DNA from: Dryocosmus kuriphilus | Lineage: Eukaryota > Arthropoda > Insecta > Hymenoptera > Cynipidae | Assembly: GCA_038277395.1 (NCBI GenBank) | Contig: CM076196.1 | Coordinates: 88,291,786-88,355,785, forward strand | DNA: 64,000 nt | Reading direction: 5' to 3' | In this document: piece after piece, positions 46,155-57,291 of the stretch | Numbering within the stretch: position 1 is the stretch's first letter | How the letters are laid out: each line of letters opens with the position of its first letter | Translations under genes and position numbers: made by a program | Notes under the pieces: model-generated | What the model saw: only the letters and a program-made list of their open reading frames with translations | Told to the model about the DNA's origin: nothing | Database searches by the model: none

Positions 46155-46917
46155 ACACGAGTACGATATCCGTGGCGACAATGTTTTAATGCGGATTCCT
46201 GTAGGATTTTTGCGAGAAACACGAATCTGACAATTTTAAAACGATATCTCCAATATTTTTCGAGATATCGATTTTTTTAAAACTTTTTTTTTTAATTTAA
46301 AAAATTTCTTAACGTTCACTCCAATAGGGTATTTTTCAAAATAAAAACGAATTAAACACTTTTAAATTGATAGCTTTGGAAAAGGGGTAGGGGTACGACC
46401 TTACATTATTGTTGTGACCAGTCACAGGGGTGCCCTCCTGCCCCCATGAGGCGTTGGAAAAGGTGTAGGGGTGCGAACTTACATTATTTTTGTTACCAGT
46501 CACAGGGGTGCCTTTCCGCCCCCCCTTCCATGAGGCGTTGGAAAAGGGGTAGGAATACGACCCTACTTACTTTTGTGACCAATCGCAGGGGTGCCTTCTC
46601 GTCCCCCATGAGTCGTTGGAAGTCGTTCTGCATTATTCTATTACTTAATTTAACAGAAAAAAAAGATATCTCGAAAAACATTTAAATATCGATTAAAAAA
46701 ATTCAGATTTGTTTTTGTCGCAAAAAACCCCATCGAAATCCACATTCAGAAGTTACATAAATTAAAAAAAAATAATAATTTTACCATAAAAAAACGATAA
46801 CTCGAAAACTATTCGAGATATCGATTTAATACTTTCAGATTCGTGTTTCTCGCAAAAAATCCTATAGGAATCCACATTAAAACTTTGTCGCCACGGATAT
46901 CGTACTCTCCCCAAACT
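46155..46917. mobile_element. TIR element with a triplicated GC-rich core
   Basis: Inverted ends: GAGTACGATATCCGTGGCGA at about 46159 and its complement ending at about 46907. The arms of about 130-190 bp share GCGGATTCCT.TAGGATTTTT and CGAGATATCGATTT blocks. The core (46377-46625) holds three tandem units. There is no protein. The element type is not assigned. Confidence 0.7.
46377..46625. repeat. three tandem ~83-90-bp units
   Basis: Units each run GTTGGAAAAGGGGTAGG, TACGACCTTACATTA, GTGACCAGTCACAGGGGTGC and CCCCCATGAGGC, starting near 46375, 46451 and 46536. A partial fourth unit begins after 46608. GTGACCAGTCAC is itself a palindrome. The short open frame through the units is repeat-derived. 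Confidence 0.8.
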
Positions 46918-47484
46918 TGGAAACGTTTGATTTGAAAATTGGAGACAATATTAAAATTCGAATAATCTCCAAATAAAGAAATTGATTGCGTTAAAACTGG
47001 ATTTATAAATGAATGTTTATAGATTAAATTGTTAATTTATTCTATCACGAATTGGAAAATAAGTAAAATTAAATTTTTTTACTTGATTTAATTGAAATTG
47101 TTTATTTCAAATTTGAAAAGGAAATTTTAATGGATTTCATATTAATATTTTTTTGTTATCTTTTTAACAGACTTTTATTGATTGTATCTTAAAGGCCACT
47201 CGTATAATTCACTCACATCGGCTAAACGTCATGATAAACGAAAACATGAAATATAATGCCATTTAAAGATATTAAATCTCAGCCCCAAATATCACTGTAC
47301 GGACATAAATGCTGATTTAGCACGATATTATTTCCATTAATTTTCTACAGTGCAATGTTTAACTGAGGAAGAAAAACTTCTTTTATTCAAAATTTTAAAC
47401 TTGTACAACCATAATAATAAAACTGAATTTATAGTCTAAAACACCTATAAATATTTTCCAACTTTTTTCAGATATTATTAATAT
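46918..47484 (+). other. trehalase intron, AT-rich, nothing recognised
   Basis: No element ends or coding motifs. Confidence 0.5.
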
Positions 47485-47675
47485 TGTTACGTCCAATTGC
47501 AACATATGTCCCTTTTATCGTTAAGAGTTCCTCGTTTTATGTCAAGACCAGAAAAATCTTCGCCAAGGGTTGAGGATAGAAGTAAAAGTGAAATACATTG
47601 GTTGATATTTATTCAATTGTTACATGAAAGCATACATTGGCACCATGGAGTTTAGGAGGGACGAGTTCACTAGTT

Positions 47676-48591
47676 CAGCGGTCCCCAACCTATTTTGGGC
47701 CACGGACCGTCTTAATCTCAGAAAATATTTTCACGGACCGGCCTTTGAGGTGTGGCGGATAAATACACAAAATAAAATGATACGACCGGCATAAAGACTT
47801 TGGTATTTTTTAAATGTAATAATAAACGTGAGTCCACCGTGTACTCGTATGCAACTTTATTAATAGCGTCCTCGTAACATCGCACCAACAACATAACAAC
47901 ATGAGTTCTCTGCGGCCCAGTACCAAATGGCCCACGTAGGGCTGGGCGGTTATTGGAATTCATAACCGGTTATAGGTTATTGAGTTATCCAGTTTCACAA
48001 CCGGTTGACCGGTTTTTTCTCAATAACCGGTTTTTTGAATAACCGGTTTTTTAAAATAACCGGTTTTCAAAAATAACCGGTTTTTTTAAATAACCGGGGT
48101 TTTGAATAACCGGTTTCTCAAAATAACCGGGTTTTTGAATAACCGGTTATTTTAAAAACCGGTTTTTTAAAATAACCTGTTATTCAAAAACCCGGTTATT
48201 TTAAAAACCGGTTTTTTAAAATAACCGGTTATTCAAAAATCCGGTTATTTTAAGAAACCGGTTATTCAAAACCCCGGTTATTTAAAAAAAAACCGGTTAT
48301 TCAAAAAACCGGTTATTTAAAAAAACGGTTATTTTGAAAACCGGTTATTTTAAAAAACCGGTTGTTTTGAAAACCGGTTATTCCAAAAAACCGGTTATGA
48401 AAAAATAACCGGTTATTAAGAAAGAAACCGGTCATTAAGAAAAACCCGGTTAACCGGTTATTTAAAAAAAACAGAACCGGCTAGCCGGTTTAAAAAAAAA
48501 ACCGGTTATCATAACCGGTTAACCGGAAAACCGCCCAGCTCTAGGCCCACGGACCGGTACCGATCCGCGGCCCGGAAGTTGGGGACCGCTG
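47676..48591. mobile_element. hAT MITE with perfect 8-bp target duplication
   Basis: Ends CAGCGGTCCCCAACC on the left and its complement GTTGGGGACCGCTG on the right, with CACTAGTT repeated at 47668-47675 and 48592-48599. After removing the nested element (47937-48543 plus one duplication copy) it is about 301 bp long. The inner sequences CACGGACCG and CGGCCC recall the known hAT families starting CAG.GGTCCCCAACC. It has no transposase. Confidence 0.92.
47937..48543. mobile_element. nested element made of AACCGGTT motifs, 8-bp target duplication
   Basis: Starts TAGGGCTGGGCGG and ends CCGCCCAGCTCTA, flanked by GGCCCACG at 47929-47936 and 48544-48551: a perfect 8-bp duplication, so probably also hAT-type. 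Nearly all of its 607 bp is a degenerate array of (A/T)AACCGGTT(A/T)TT with spacing of about 15-20 bases. The left half is mostly T-spaced and the right half A-spaced, so the whole folds on itself. Confidence 0.88.
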
Positions 48592-48893
48592 CACTAGTTG
48601 ACTGGCACCTTGAACAAAGGCCCTGTGTTAAAGTCAACTCTGGGTGATAGCTAATAGGAATATTGGGGGAAGGGAGTAATTTACTTCTTTGAATGGTAGT
48701 GTAGATTTGTAATAGCAACGGGTTCGATATTCTGGACTGGATACTGGATAGTTAGACCTATGTTGATCTCGAAGTTGGCCTGTGTAGCTCTCTCCAGAAA
48801 TCGTAGATTCCGGAAATATTCAAACTCGAAATGTTTCGAACTGAACTGAAGTTAAACTGACTGACAAAGTAGCTGACTGGGTTAAACTGGCTC

Positions 48894-48914
48894 GGGGGGG
48901 GGGGGGGGGGGGGG
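48894..48914. repeat. poly-G tract, 21 bases
   Basis: An uninterrupted G run inside the LTR-like segment. Confidence 0.95.
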
Positions 48915-49023
48915 TCTCTCAGAGCTGATGAGAAGAACTGAACTGAAATCAACGGTATTCTGAGATTAACTGACTGGTTGTTGTTGTGACGTTGTTGTGA
49001 CGTCGACCCCGGGGGTCGTAACC

Positions 49024-49660
49024 TTTAAAGCTTAAACTTTTCTCTAATTTAACTCCTTCAGTTTAGATCATTTACAATTAAAAAACATCCGATTTCAACA
49101 TCTCAAATTTGAACGCGTCGTATGATATAATTTGGTCAAATTGGATCCATGTTTTACCTATATTATAAAATTAATAATTTTTTTTAGTTTTTACTCTTCA
49201 AAATGAAAGTGATCAAGTTTTCCATATGGTCGAAGTTAAAAGCTCTTAATTGAAACTTGCTCAACAAACATTGTCGAAATTTACAATTTACCAATTTTAA
49301 AACATCAAGTTTTAATATAATCTTTTAAGAGTGTGATTTGGAACTTGAATGCGTTTTTACGACTTTATGAAAGCTATTCTTGAAAGGAGAAATTTAATGT
49401 GGTTATTTGGTGTCAATTTTACCAATGAGCTAAATTTTTTTAAATCCCATTTCTTCCAAATTCAAATTTTTCTATATATGTTAACTCTGGAAAAATTATT
49501 TTATATTAAAATTAATTAGATTGAAGAACTACAAAAGCATATAGACGATAGTTTGTTATGTTAAAAAGCTTTCCCCATTTCATGTTTTATACAGGTATGA
49601 ACGCTTGAGCTTACTGTGTGTCAAATCGATAAAATATTGGTTGTGTATACACTACTGAAA
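49024..49660 (+). other. trehalase intron, AT-rich, nothing recognised
   Basis: No coding or element motif seen. Confidence 0.5.
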
Positions 49661-51556
49661 CTGAAAGTATTTCTGCTCCTAGTCTAGTGCTAAATTTCAA
49701 ATAAAAAAGGCGAAGCAACAGTTCTTTGTTATGCACGTACAATTATTACATGAACCCTTTATTATGCTTAAAGTACGTTTTCGAAAAAAACGGTAAAAAA
49801 ATATTTACCGGTAACGACAAAAAAACTTTTTACCGGTACCGACAGTATATACACTTCGTGCTTGTGTATACGCTACCGGTACCGGTTAAAAAATTTGTTT
49901 CCTGTCCCGACTTAAAAATTTTTTACCGGTACCGACAAAAAAATTTTTTACCGGAACTAAAAAGGGTGAGGAGTGTAACTAAAAATATTTCTGCTCCTAA
50001 TCTAGTGCTAAATTTCAAATAAAAAAGGCGAAGCGACAATTCTTTGTTATGCACGTACAATTATTACATGAACCCTTGACTATGCTTAAAGTATGTTTTT
50101 GAAAAAAACGGTAAAAAAATATTTACCGGTACCGACAAAAAAAACTTTTTACCGGTACCGACAGTATATACACTTCGTGCTTGTGTATACGCTACCGGTA
50201 CCGGTTAAAAATTTGTTTCCTGTGCCGACTTAAAAATTTTTTACCGGTACCGACAAAAAAATTTTTTACCGGAACTAGAAAGGGTGAGAGGTGTAACTAA
50301 AAATATTTCTGCTCCTAATCTAGTGCTAAATTTCAAATAAAAAAGGCGAAGCGACAATTCTTTGTTATGCACGTACAATTATTACATGAACCCTTTATTA
50401 TGCTTAAAGTACGTTTTCGAAAAAAACGGTAAAAAAATATTTACCGGTAACGACAAAAAAACTTTTTACCGGTACCGACAGTATATACACTTCGTGCTTG
50501 TGTATACGCTACCGGTACCGGTTAAAAATTTGTTTCCTGTGCCGACTTAAAAATTTTTTACCGGTACCGACAAAAAAATTTTTTACCGGAACTAGAAAGG
50601 GTGAGAGGTGTAACTAAAAATATTTCTGCTCCTAATCTAGTGCTAAATTTCAAATAAAAAAGGCGAAACAACAGTTCTTTGTTATGCACGTACAATTATT
50701 ACATGAACCCTTTATTATGCTTAAAGTACGTTTTCGAAAAAAACGGTAAAAAAATATTTACCGGTAACGACAAAAAAACTTTTTACCGGTACCGACAGTA
50801 TATATGCTACGGTTAGAGTGATGAACCGGTTATTGTAGACAATAACCGGTCAAAGTGAAGAATCGACCACCTTTCCAACCCCCCTTTCCAACTGATATTC
50901 TTCACTTTGACCGGTTATTGTCTACAATGACCGGATTCATCACTTTAACCGTAACATATACACTTCGTGCTTGTGTATACGCTACCGGTACCGGTTAAAA
51001 AATTTGTTTCCTGTGCCGACTTAAAAATTTTTTACCGGTACCGACAAAAAAATTTTTTACCGGAACTAGAAAGGGTGAGGGGTGTAACTAAAAATATTTC
51101 TGCTCCTAATCTAGTGCTAAATTTCAAATAAAAAAGGCGAAGCGACAATTCTTTGTTATGCACGTACAATTATTACATGAACCCTTGATTATGCTTGAAG
51201 TATGTTTTTGAAAAAAAACGGTAAAAAAATATTTACCGGTACCGACAAAAAAACTTTTTACCGGTACCGACAGTATATACACTTCGTGCTTGTGTATACG
51301 CTACCGGTACCGGTTAAAAATTTGTTTCCTGTGCCGACTTAAAAATTTTTTACCGGTACCGACAAAAAAATTTTTTACCTTAACTAGAAAGGGTGAGAGG
51401 TGTAACTAAAAATATTTCTGCTCCTAATCTAGTGCTAAATTTCAAATAAAAAAGGCAAAGCGACAGTTCTTTGTTATGCACGTACACCCTTCATTATGCT
51501 TAAAGTACGCTTTCGAAAAAACGGGTAAAAAATTTTTACCGGTACCGACAGTGTAT
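49661..51556. repeat. tandem array of ~317-bp units rich in ACCGGTA motifs
   Basis: Five full units and one partial, starting near 49661, 49975, 50293, 50609, 51083 and 51401. Each runs TATTTCTGCTCCTAATCTAG, AAAAAAGGCGAAGCGAC, TTGTTATGCACGTACAATTA, a set of five or six TTTACCGGTACCGAC motifs and CACTTCGTGCTTGTGTATAC. Units are nearly identical, with a few differences (for example TTACCTTAAC for TTACCGGAAC in the fifth). The fourth carries a 152-bp insertion. Short frames repeated in each unit have no recognised protein. Confidence 0.92.
50805..50956. mobile_element. 152-bp MITE inserted in the fourth array unit
   Basis: Absent from the other five units, so its borders are exact. TATA (50801-50804 and 50957-50960) flanks TGCTACGGTTAGAGTGATGA on the left and the complement of TGTTACGGTTAAAGTGATGA on the right. 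The arms of about 65 bp contain ACCGGTTATTG and cover nearly the whole element. Neighbouring array units provide the empty-site control. Confidence 0.9.
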
Positions 51557-53518
51557 ACTATAACCACCACTTTCTTTTCTTACCTAAATCGAAATTTGGG
51601 GTTACACAATCTCAATCGAAATTAACCAAACACCGGGCGCCAGATCTATCATAGATCAATTATTCAAAAAGACATACCAAATTTAAGTTCAAACGATTTA
51701 TTATTTCCCGATTTAATCCAACTAAGCTCTTAGTTAGTCATTGGTAGAGGGGGAAGGTTCTAAATTTTTGATAAGATTATCCTAAATAATAATAAAATGA
51801 ATATCTTAAATCAATTTGTTAACAAATAATTTATTTAATATTAAACATTGTTCAGTAGTTTCGAATTAGGTTAAAGACAAGCAGTTCCAATAAATCATTA
51901 CATACATTTTAAATGACGAAGCTAAATTAAAATTAGGACCTTTTCGTCCGGTAATTCGGACTTGGCAAACGTTAAACGAAATTCAATATTGAAAATAAAC
52001 TAATTTCAGTTCAAATCTTTAAACCTTTCTTCAAAAAAAAAAACAAACTCAGATCCAATTGAGAAACTGTGTGTCGAGTCGAACTATTTCTCACTTCTCA
52101 AAAGAAATTCATAAATGGAATACTCACAAAATATTTCGACAAGATCATCTCAAACTTCTCATTAGATTTTATACAATAAAGTCTTACCAGACTCGAAGAC
52201 AAGTTATAAAATTAATCCTCAATTAATTCATTGTTTCGCTTTTTTTTTTGAATTATAAGGTTCCGGGCTCTAAAAAAATATACTTGACTTAAAAGGTGTA
52301 CATTTACATCAAAATCTTGGAGCGAATATTTAAACTTGTTTCTGCTTCGGAAGCTGCCGACGAAAAGGTACAAGATGGTGGAGTTTGTTTATCTGTTCGA
52401 CGAAGTCGGTCACTTAGTTACTCCTAAGGTTTTGTTTCTTCTCTGATTGGCCAATGGTAACTAATTCCTGTTGATTCTAAACATATTTTCTTCGCCATGT
52501 TCTTAGATGATTCAAATGAATATTTTCTAAATTATTGAATGAAACATTCAATTAATTTGGTCTAGTTGGTAATTCTTCGTAGTACTTCTCCAGATTTAAC
52601 ATATTGAACAGGGTGCTAAACACGAACATCAATAATTAAAATCATGGGCCCATGGCAAAAGGAGATTCAAACAGCACTTGAATATAGGAAGAATCTTCCA
52701 AGAAATGGCAATTCTGAATTTCACTCCAGGTGAAGAAGTCAAAAGTATCCGAAGGCACCAACAAACACAATTAATTCTTACAATTACAGGATCTAAATTA
52801 ATGCCCAAGTCTCGAAATACCGCGCAGCTTCCGAAATCGCAAAATCCAATAATATGTTTTCAAAATATAAATGGGTAATTAATACAGATTCAAATACTTG
52901 GAATAACTAATTTTAAATTTTGAAAAATATTGAATTCTTGTGAGCTGTAAAATTTATTAAAATTTTACGGTGTCACAATACACTTCTAAAATATTATATC
53001 TTTAGAATCAAACATACGTATATCTTACAATCAGTTTTAAACATCACGTTTTCAATGCGCCCCACAGAATATCGGAAGAATTTCGTGGTGCAAAATACGA
53101 ATATTTGTACTCGTACATCTTGCATCATTCACGCTTTCTATTCTACTCCATCGTCAATGCTAGAAAATGAAGCAGGAACAAAAATCAGCACCCTCTATTT
53201 ATAGTAAACTTCTATTTTTTAATCCATCTGACCAAGAATACAATAAAACGAATCAAAGAAAAATATATTCATTTTTTCAAACTGAAAGTTTAATTTAAAC
53301 CTCGTAGAAACTGTTATCAATATATTTTGAAAAGCTTTATCGAATCATCATTCTTGAGCAATTTTGCTCTTTCAAAAAATAAAATTTTGAGTGAGAGTTT
53401 TTTTTTTAAACAAGAATAAATTAATTTTTATGATTTCAATTAAGAAATTTGAGAGATTGCTCTATGTGTATAGTAGCTAGATAAATAAAAAGAAAAAACT
53501 TTGATTTTATATTTTTAG
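51557..53518 (+). other. trehalase intron with possible retroelement fragments
   Basis: On the minus strand at about 51634-51645 AGATCTGGCGCCCGGTGTT looks like the primer-binding site next to an LTR, but no LTR pair was found. A frame at 52678-52878 was not recognised. The remainder is AT-rich. Confidence 0.35.
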
Positions 53519-53759
53519 AAAACACTTTACTATAGTAAAATCGCTGCCAGATATCGACTTGGAATTGAGACACTTTTGTGGAACGAAGAGGATGGAATAT
53601 GGTACGATTATGATTTAATAAACGAGAGGCAGAGAAACATATTTTATGTTTCCAATTTTGCTCCTTTGTATACCAAAAGTTACAATAACAAGAAGAGAAT
53701 TCAGTACGCGCAAAGAGCTGTGGAATATATCAAGAATAAAAACATCAGAAACTATTTAG
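53519..53759 (+). CDS. Treh: trehalase exon (last one visible)
   Basis: Follows TATTTTTAG and ends before GTGAGT. It reads KTLYYSKIAARYRLGIETLL, then WNEEDGIWYDYDLINERQRN and FYVSNFAPLYTKSY, the conserved LW....G.W.DYD(L/I) region and the (S/N)N(F/L)(A/S)PL(W/Y) block of insect trehalases. It ends IRNYLG in phase 1, where the next exon would begin with the GGVPTS..TGQQWDYPNAW region (signature 2 and the remaining catalytic glutamate). That exon was not found before 64000, so the gene continues or is cut by the downstream retroelements. Confidence 0.95.
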
Positions 53760-54117
53760 GTGAGTATTTTAAACTTATATTTAATATTTTTTTCTTTCAA
53801 TAGAAATTAAAATAATTTTTGACTCCTAGTTAGAAATATTATTTCGATTTTCATATAGAAATTAAAATAGATTAATTTAATTTATAATTCCTTTGTTTGA
53901 GATCTGTGTACGATTTAAGAATTATTCTAGTTAAAATGAATAAGCAGGAATTAAAGACATATTGATGCACACTATAATTTCATGTTTATAAAATATAACC
54001 TTTTTCTATACAAAAAATAATGCAGTCCATACAAAATCATGTCCTAATCTTTTGCAGAATACAAAATTTACAGAACCTTTAAATAAGAGCTTCAGTTACA
54101 AAAAATGAACTTCTTAA

Positions 54118-54385
54118 CTTATAAACAATTATAATTCAATTTTTTTATTTAATAAATCTTTTATAGTAATATCAAGGAAAAAAATAATTTATTATAAGAT
54201 AAAAATGAACTGAAAAAAGATTCGAATCCTTAATACTCTCTAAACTCATCCTTATAAACAATTATGATTCAATTCTTTTATTTAATAAATCTTTTACAAT
54301 ATTATCGACCAAAAAAATAATTTACAGCATAATAAAACCCAACTGAAAAAATATTCGAATTCTTAATACCCTCCAAATTCACCTT
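54118..54385. repeat. tandem duplication, 133-bp unit
   Basis: CTTATAAACAATTATAATTC at 54118 recurs as CTTATAAACAATTATGATTC at 54251. Similarity continues through TTTAATAAATCTTTTA, AAAAAAATAATTTA and ATTCGAAT.CTTAATAC to 54385. A decayed partial third copy may lie near 54500. Confidence 0.8.
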
Positions 54386-55915
54386 TATATAAAACACCTC
54401 CCGAAAAATTAAACTACAAGTTTTTATTAGTTTGTACCATTCCCTGCAAGGAAATAAGTTCAATTTTTCTAAAAGTGCATTCTAGGACAGATTCTACGTC
54501 TTAATATCCTTCTAATCTACCATTACATAAAAAACAACCCCTGCCCTTATGAGAAAAAAATATTAGTACATATTGGGTTCACTACTTTTTTCATTCATAA
54601 AGATGAAATTGTAAAAGATTATACTTATTATACTTATTACTTATTCTTATTACTTTAAATAATTTGTGATTGAAGAGAAAATGCCCCCGGCGTTTTCTAA
54701 ACAAGTATACGAAACCATCCATACGAATCCATATTCAAAAAATAACCCTCGAAGTTACAAAACCTTCAAATTTAAGTCTTATTATATTTATTGCTTGACA
54801 CTCTTTAAATGAACTTTTCTACGATAATCTTGTCATAAACAATTATTAGATATGCAGAAACGTTAAACTTCCGTTCTTTTACTTTCAAAGTTAATTATGA
54901 CCTAACATTTCATGTCGTCTGTATAGGATCCTAAACACAAGCGCAAAAGTTGTAAAAAAAATTTTGATTTGATCAAACTGTTCTAAAGTAAATAATACAA
55001 CGAGTTTTTTTTAGAAATCTTGTAGTTTTTGCTAACCCTGTATTCGATGGGACATTTCTGTTGGTCGTAAAGATCACATGGTTCCAAGTTAAGTAGATTT
55101 GAACATTGAACATCCCCTTTGGTCCAAGGCGCGTTGGGGCTTTAGACTTTAGAGGACGGATACAGTGATCTAAAGCTCCAGCTTTATATAGGACTGTTCA
55201 AGAACTACGATAAACTCCCCAATAGTAAGCGAAGTGAAATTTTATTGTCATCCAAATGCACTAAAGCGCATTTAAGCAAGAGACATCACATAATTGGATG
55301 ACATCAATTTTTTTCTTCTTGATTTCGTTAATTAATTAATCTAACCCTTTAGAAAAAATCAGATCATATTATATCTTGAAAACATGTTCTCCAAATCCCA
55401 AAAAAAAAAAAATTTTTGTAAAGTTTCTTTTTTCTCATCTCTGGGACCTATGAAAACTATACTCCAACCTTAATTTCAAATTAATGAAAGTTTTTTTTGA
55501 GATTTTACTAGCCAACAGATGTTTATATTATATTTTTAAGTTCAGTCTGAAAAAGTTCAATTTAACATTGAAACAATTTAATTTTGAAAAATATAGGATA
55601 AAATTTGAAATTCGACAATTTAAAAAAATATAACGTTTGGGTTTTATAGTTTATAACTATTATTTAAACTAAGTTTTATTTTATAGTTTTATAGTTTTAT
55701 ATATTACATATATATATATATTTATGTATATATAAGTAGTGTCTGCTGATGCAGGCGCGAAGGCAGAACGCGAGCACGAGTCTCATACTTGTGCCCACTT
55801 CTAGCGTGGCAGGGGAGCTGATAGGGATGCTCGATTCATCCAAAAAGATGAATATAAAATGCCCATGAATATAAAATCCTCCAAATTTGAACCAAATCGG
55901 TTAATATTTAACCTT

Positions 55916-55935
55916 CCCCCCCCCCCCCCCCCCCC
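55916..55935. repeat. poly-C tract, 20 bases
   Basis: An uninterrupted C run in AT-rich DNA. Confidence 0.95.
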
Positions 55936-56059
55936 ACAGATACTTAAAGTTTCCCATAGGATTTACATGGGAGAAATTGTACATAAACGAGAAATCTACA
56001 TAACATTTTCAGTTTTCATTCGAATCAAACGTAGTCATAGGAAACCATTCTCTATGTGA

Positions 56060-56620
56060 TGCTTAAAATATCTTAATTTTAAAAAATTGAAAATTTGTGA
56101 AATTTCCAAAATGGCGGATCTAACAATTTGGGCAAATATATCATTTTCTATCATTATTAACTAAAAATGACTAAACATTGTAAAACAATCTAATAAATTA
56201 TTCTGAAATAGGTGCTGGACAGGAAAATTCAAAATTGTGAAAAAATACAAGATGGCGTCCAATTAAATATCCTGAAAAAAGCTCATTTCTACAATTTCCA
56301 ATTAAATATTTTCAAACTTTGCTAAAAAAAAAAGGAGTTTGGTTTTTTAGAACAACAATCTGATGATCCCAGAAGTTAAAAATTTTGAAAAAATCGAAGA
56401 TCGCGTTCAGTGAAAATTCAACTGGCCACCATCTTCGATTTTTTAAAATTTTGTTCTTCTGTGAACATCAAATGGTTCCTAAAGTAAAAATCTATTTTTT
56501 AGTTATTCTTAATTAATAATTATAGAAAATTCTACTTTTTACCCAAATTGTTAGGTCCGCCATTTTGGAAATTTTTTCGTTTTTTAGAATAAGGATATTT
56601 TAAACATTACGTGGAAATTT
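56060..56620. repeat. inverted repeat (fold-back), ~200-bp arms
   Basis: The left arm (about 56065-56270) contains GAAATTTCCAAAATGGCGGA and TAACAATTTGGG. The right arm (about 56405-56615) contains the complements (TAGGTCCGCCATTTTGGAAA). Both arms also share the AAGATGG segment. A shorter relative is present at about 32745. There is no coding capacity. Confidence 0.7.
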
Positions 56621-57189
56621 TCGTCCAGCACTTTCCAGTTACCTGTCACGTTTCCGGTCTCCGGCGCGATACCGGAAATGAATAATATTATTGGTCGAGA
56701 CGGGATTCTCTAATGGCAAATACCAATCAAGGTTCTGCAATAGGATTGGCATGCGAGGAGGGAATATAGGAGCATTCAATTTGATTCAATTTACACTTCA
56801 GTCTTTAGGACTTCATGCAAATGCAGCTGAAGAATTATTTTCCTCAAATTTTTGCTTTAAAACTTCCGTTAGTCCCAAAATCCAAAGTGGGAACGAAATT
56901 CGTAGCAAAAAATAAAGAGTTGCTGCTACGATCTTGAGGGTAAACTGGCGATTCATAAAAAGATCGAAAAGGGAAGTTTCGATTTAAAAGATCGATCTTT
57001 TGACTATAAAATATCTATCAATTTTCACAGAATCGATTCAGAATCGAAAATTCCTAGGCAGAGATGCGCTAGTGTCCAGCCACGCAGAACGTGTCGAGCA
57101 TTGATCATGATTCCGATGGATTAGATTTCCGATCTCTGTAGAGTAAGGACCTAAAACGACTTTGAATTTTGTACAATATTGTGATTTGT
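56621..57189. other. mixed-composition stretch before the LINE
   Basis: Includes a 74-codon frame (56691-56915) not recognised as any family. Nothing else could be supported. Confidence 0.4.
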
Positions 57190-57291
57190 ACGAGAGACGA
57201 AGGTGCTTGGCGCGCGTCTCTCCGCACACAACAGTTAGCTAGCAGGAGGCATGTGACGCACTATTTACTGTTAGTAAGATTAGCTCTGAAA

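Larger units (their letters stand above)
47485..49023 (-). mobile_element. candidate solo LTR interrupted by nested insertions
   Basis: Read on the minus strand it starts GGTTACGACCCCCGGGGTCG and ends GGACGTAACA, close to the TGTTACGACC...GTAACA ends of many arthropod Gypsy LTRs (first base changed). Without the 924 bp added by the hAT insertion its length is about 615 bp. No matching flanking duplication was found, so the call is tentative. The sequence outside the insertion is richer in GC and CTGACTG-like words than the surrounding intron. Confidence 0.4.
53760..56059 (+). other. downstream intron, AT-rich with a local tandem duplication
   Basis: Apart from the 133-bp duplication and poly-C tract listed separately, a hairpin-forming pair TGTCATCCAA / TTGGATGACA lies at about 55248-55307. 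No exon was recognised. Confidence 0.45.

Noticed and set aside
51634..51655. Primer-binding-site-like TGGCGCCCGG on the minus strand, suggesting an LTR retrotransposon
   Set aside because: No LTR ending in CA next to it, no second LTR and no coding remnant nearby.
55248..55307. Hairpin (TGTCATCCAA / TTGGATGACA) considered as a microRNA precursor
   Set aside because: The stem is only about 10 bp with a large unpaired loop.
56691..56915. 74-codon open frame in a GC-richer patch before the LINE
   Set aside because: No recognised motif and no splice or element context; left unannotated.
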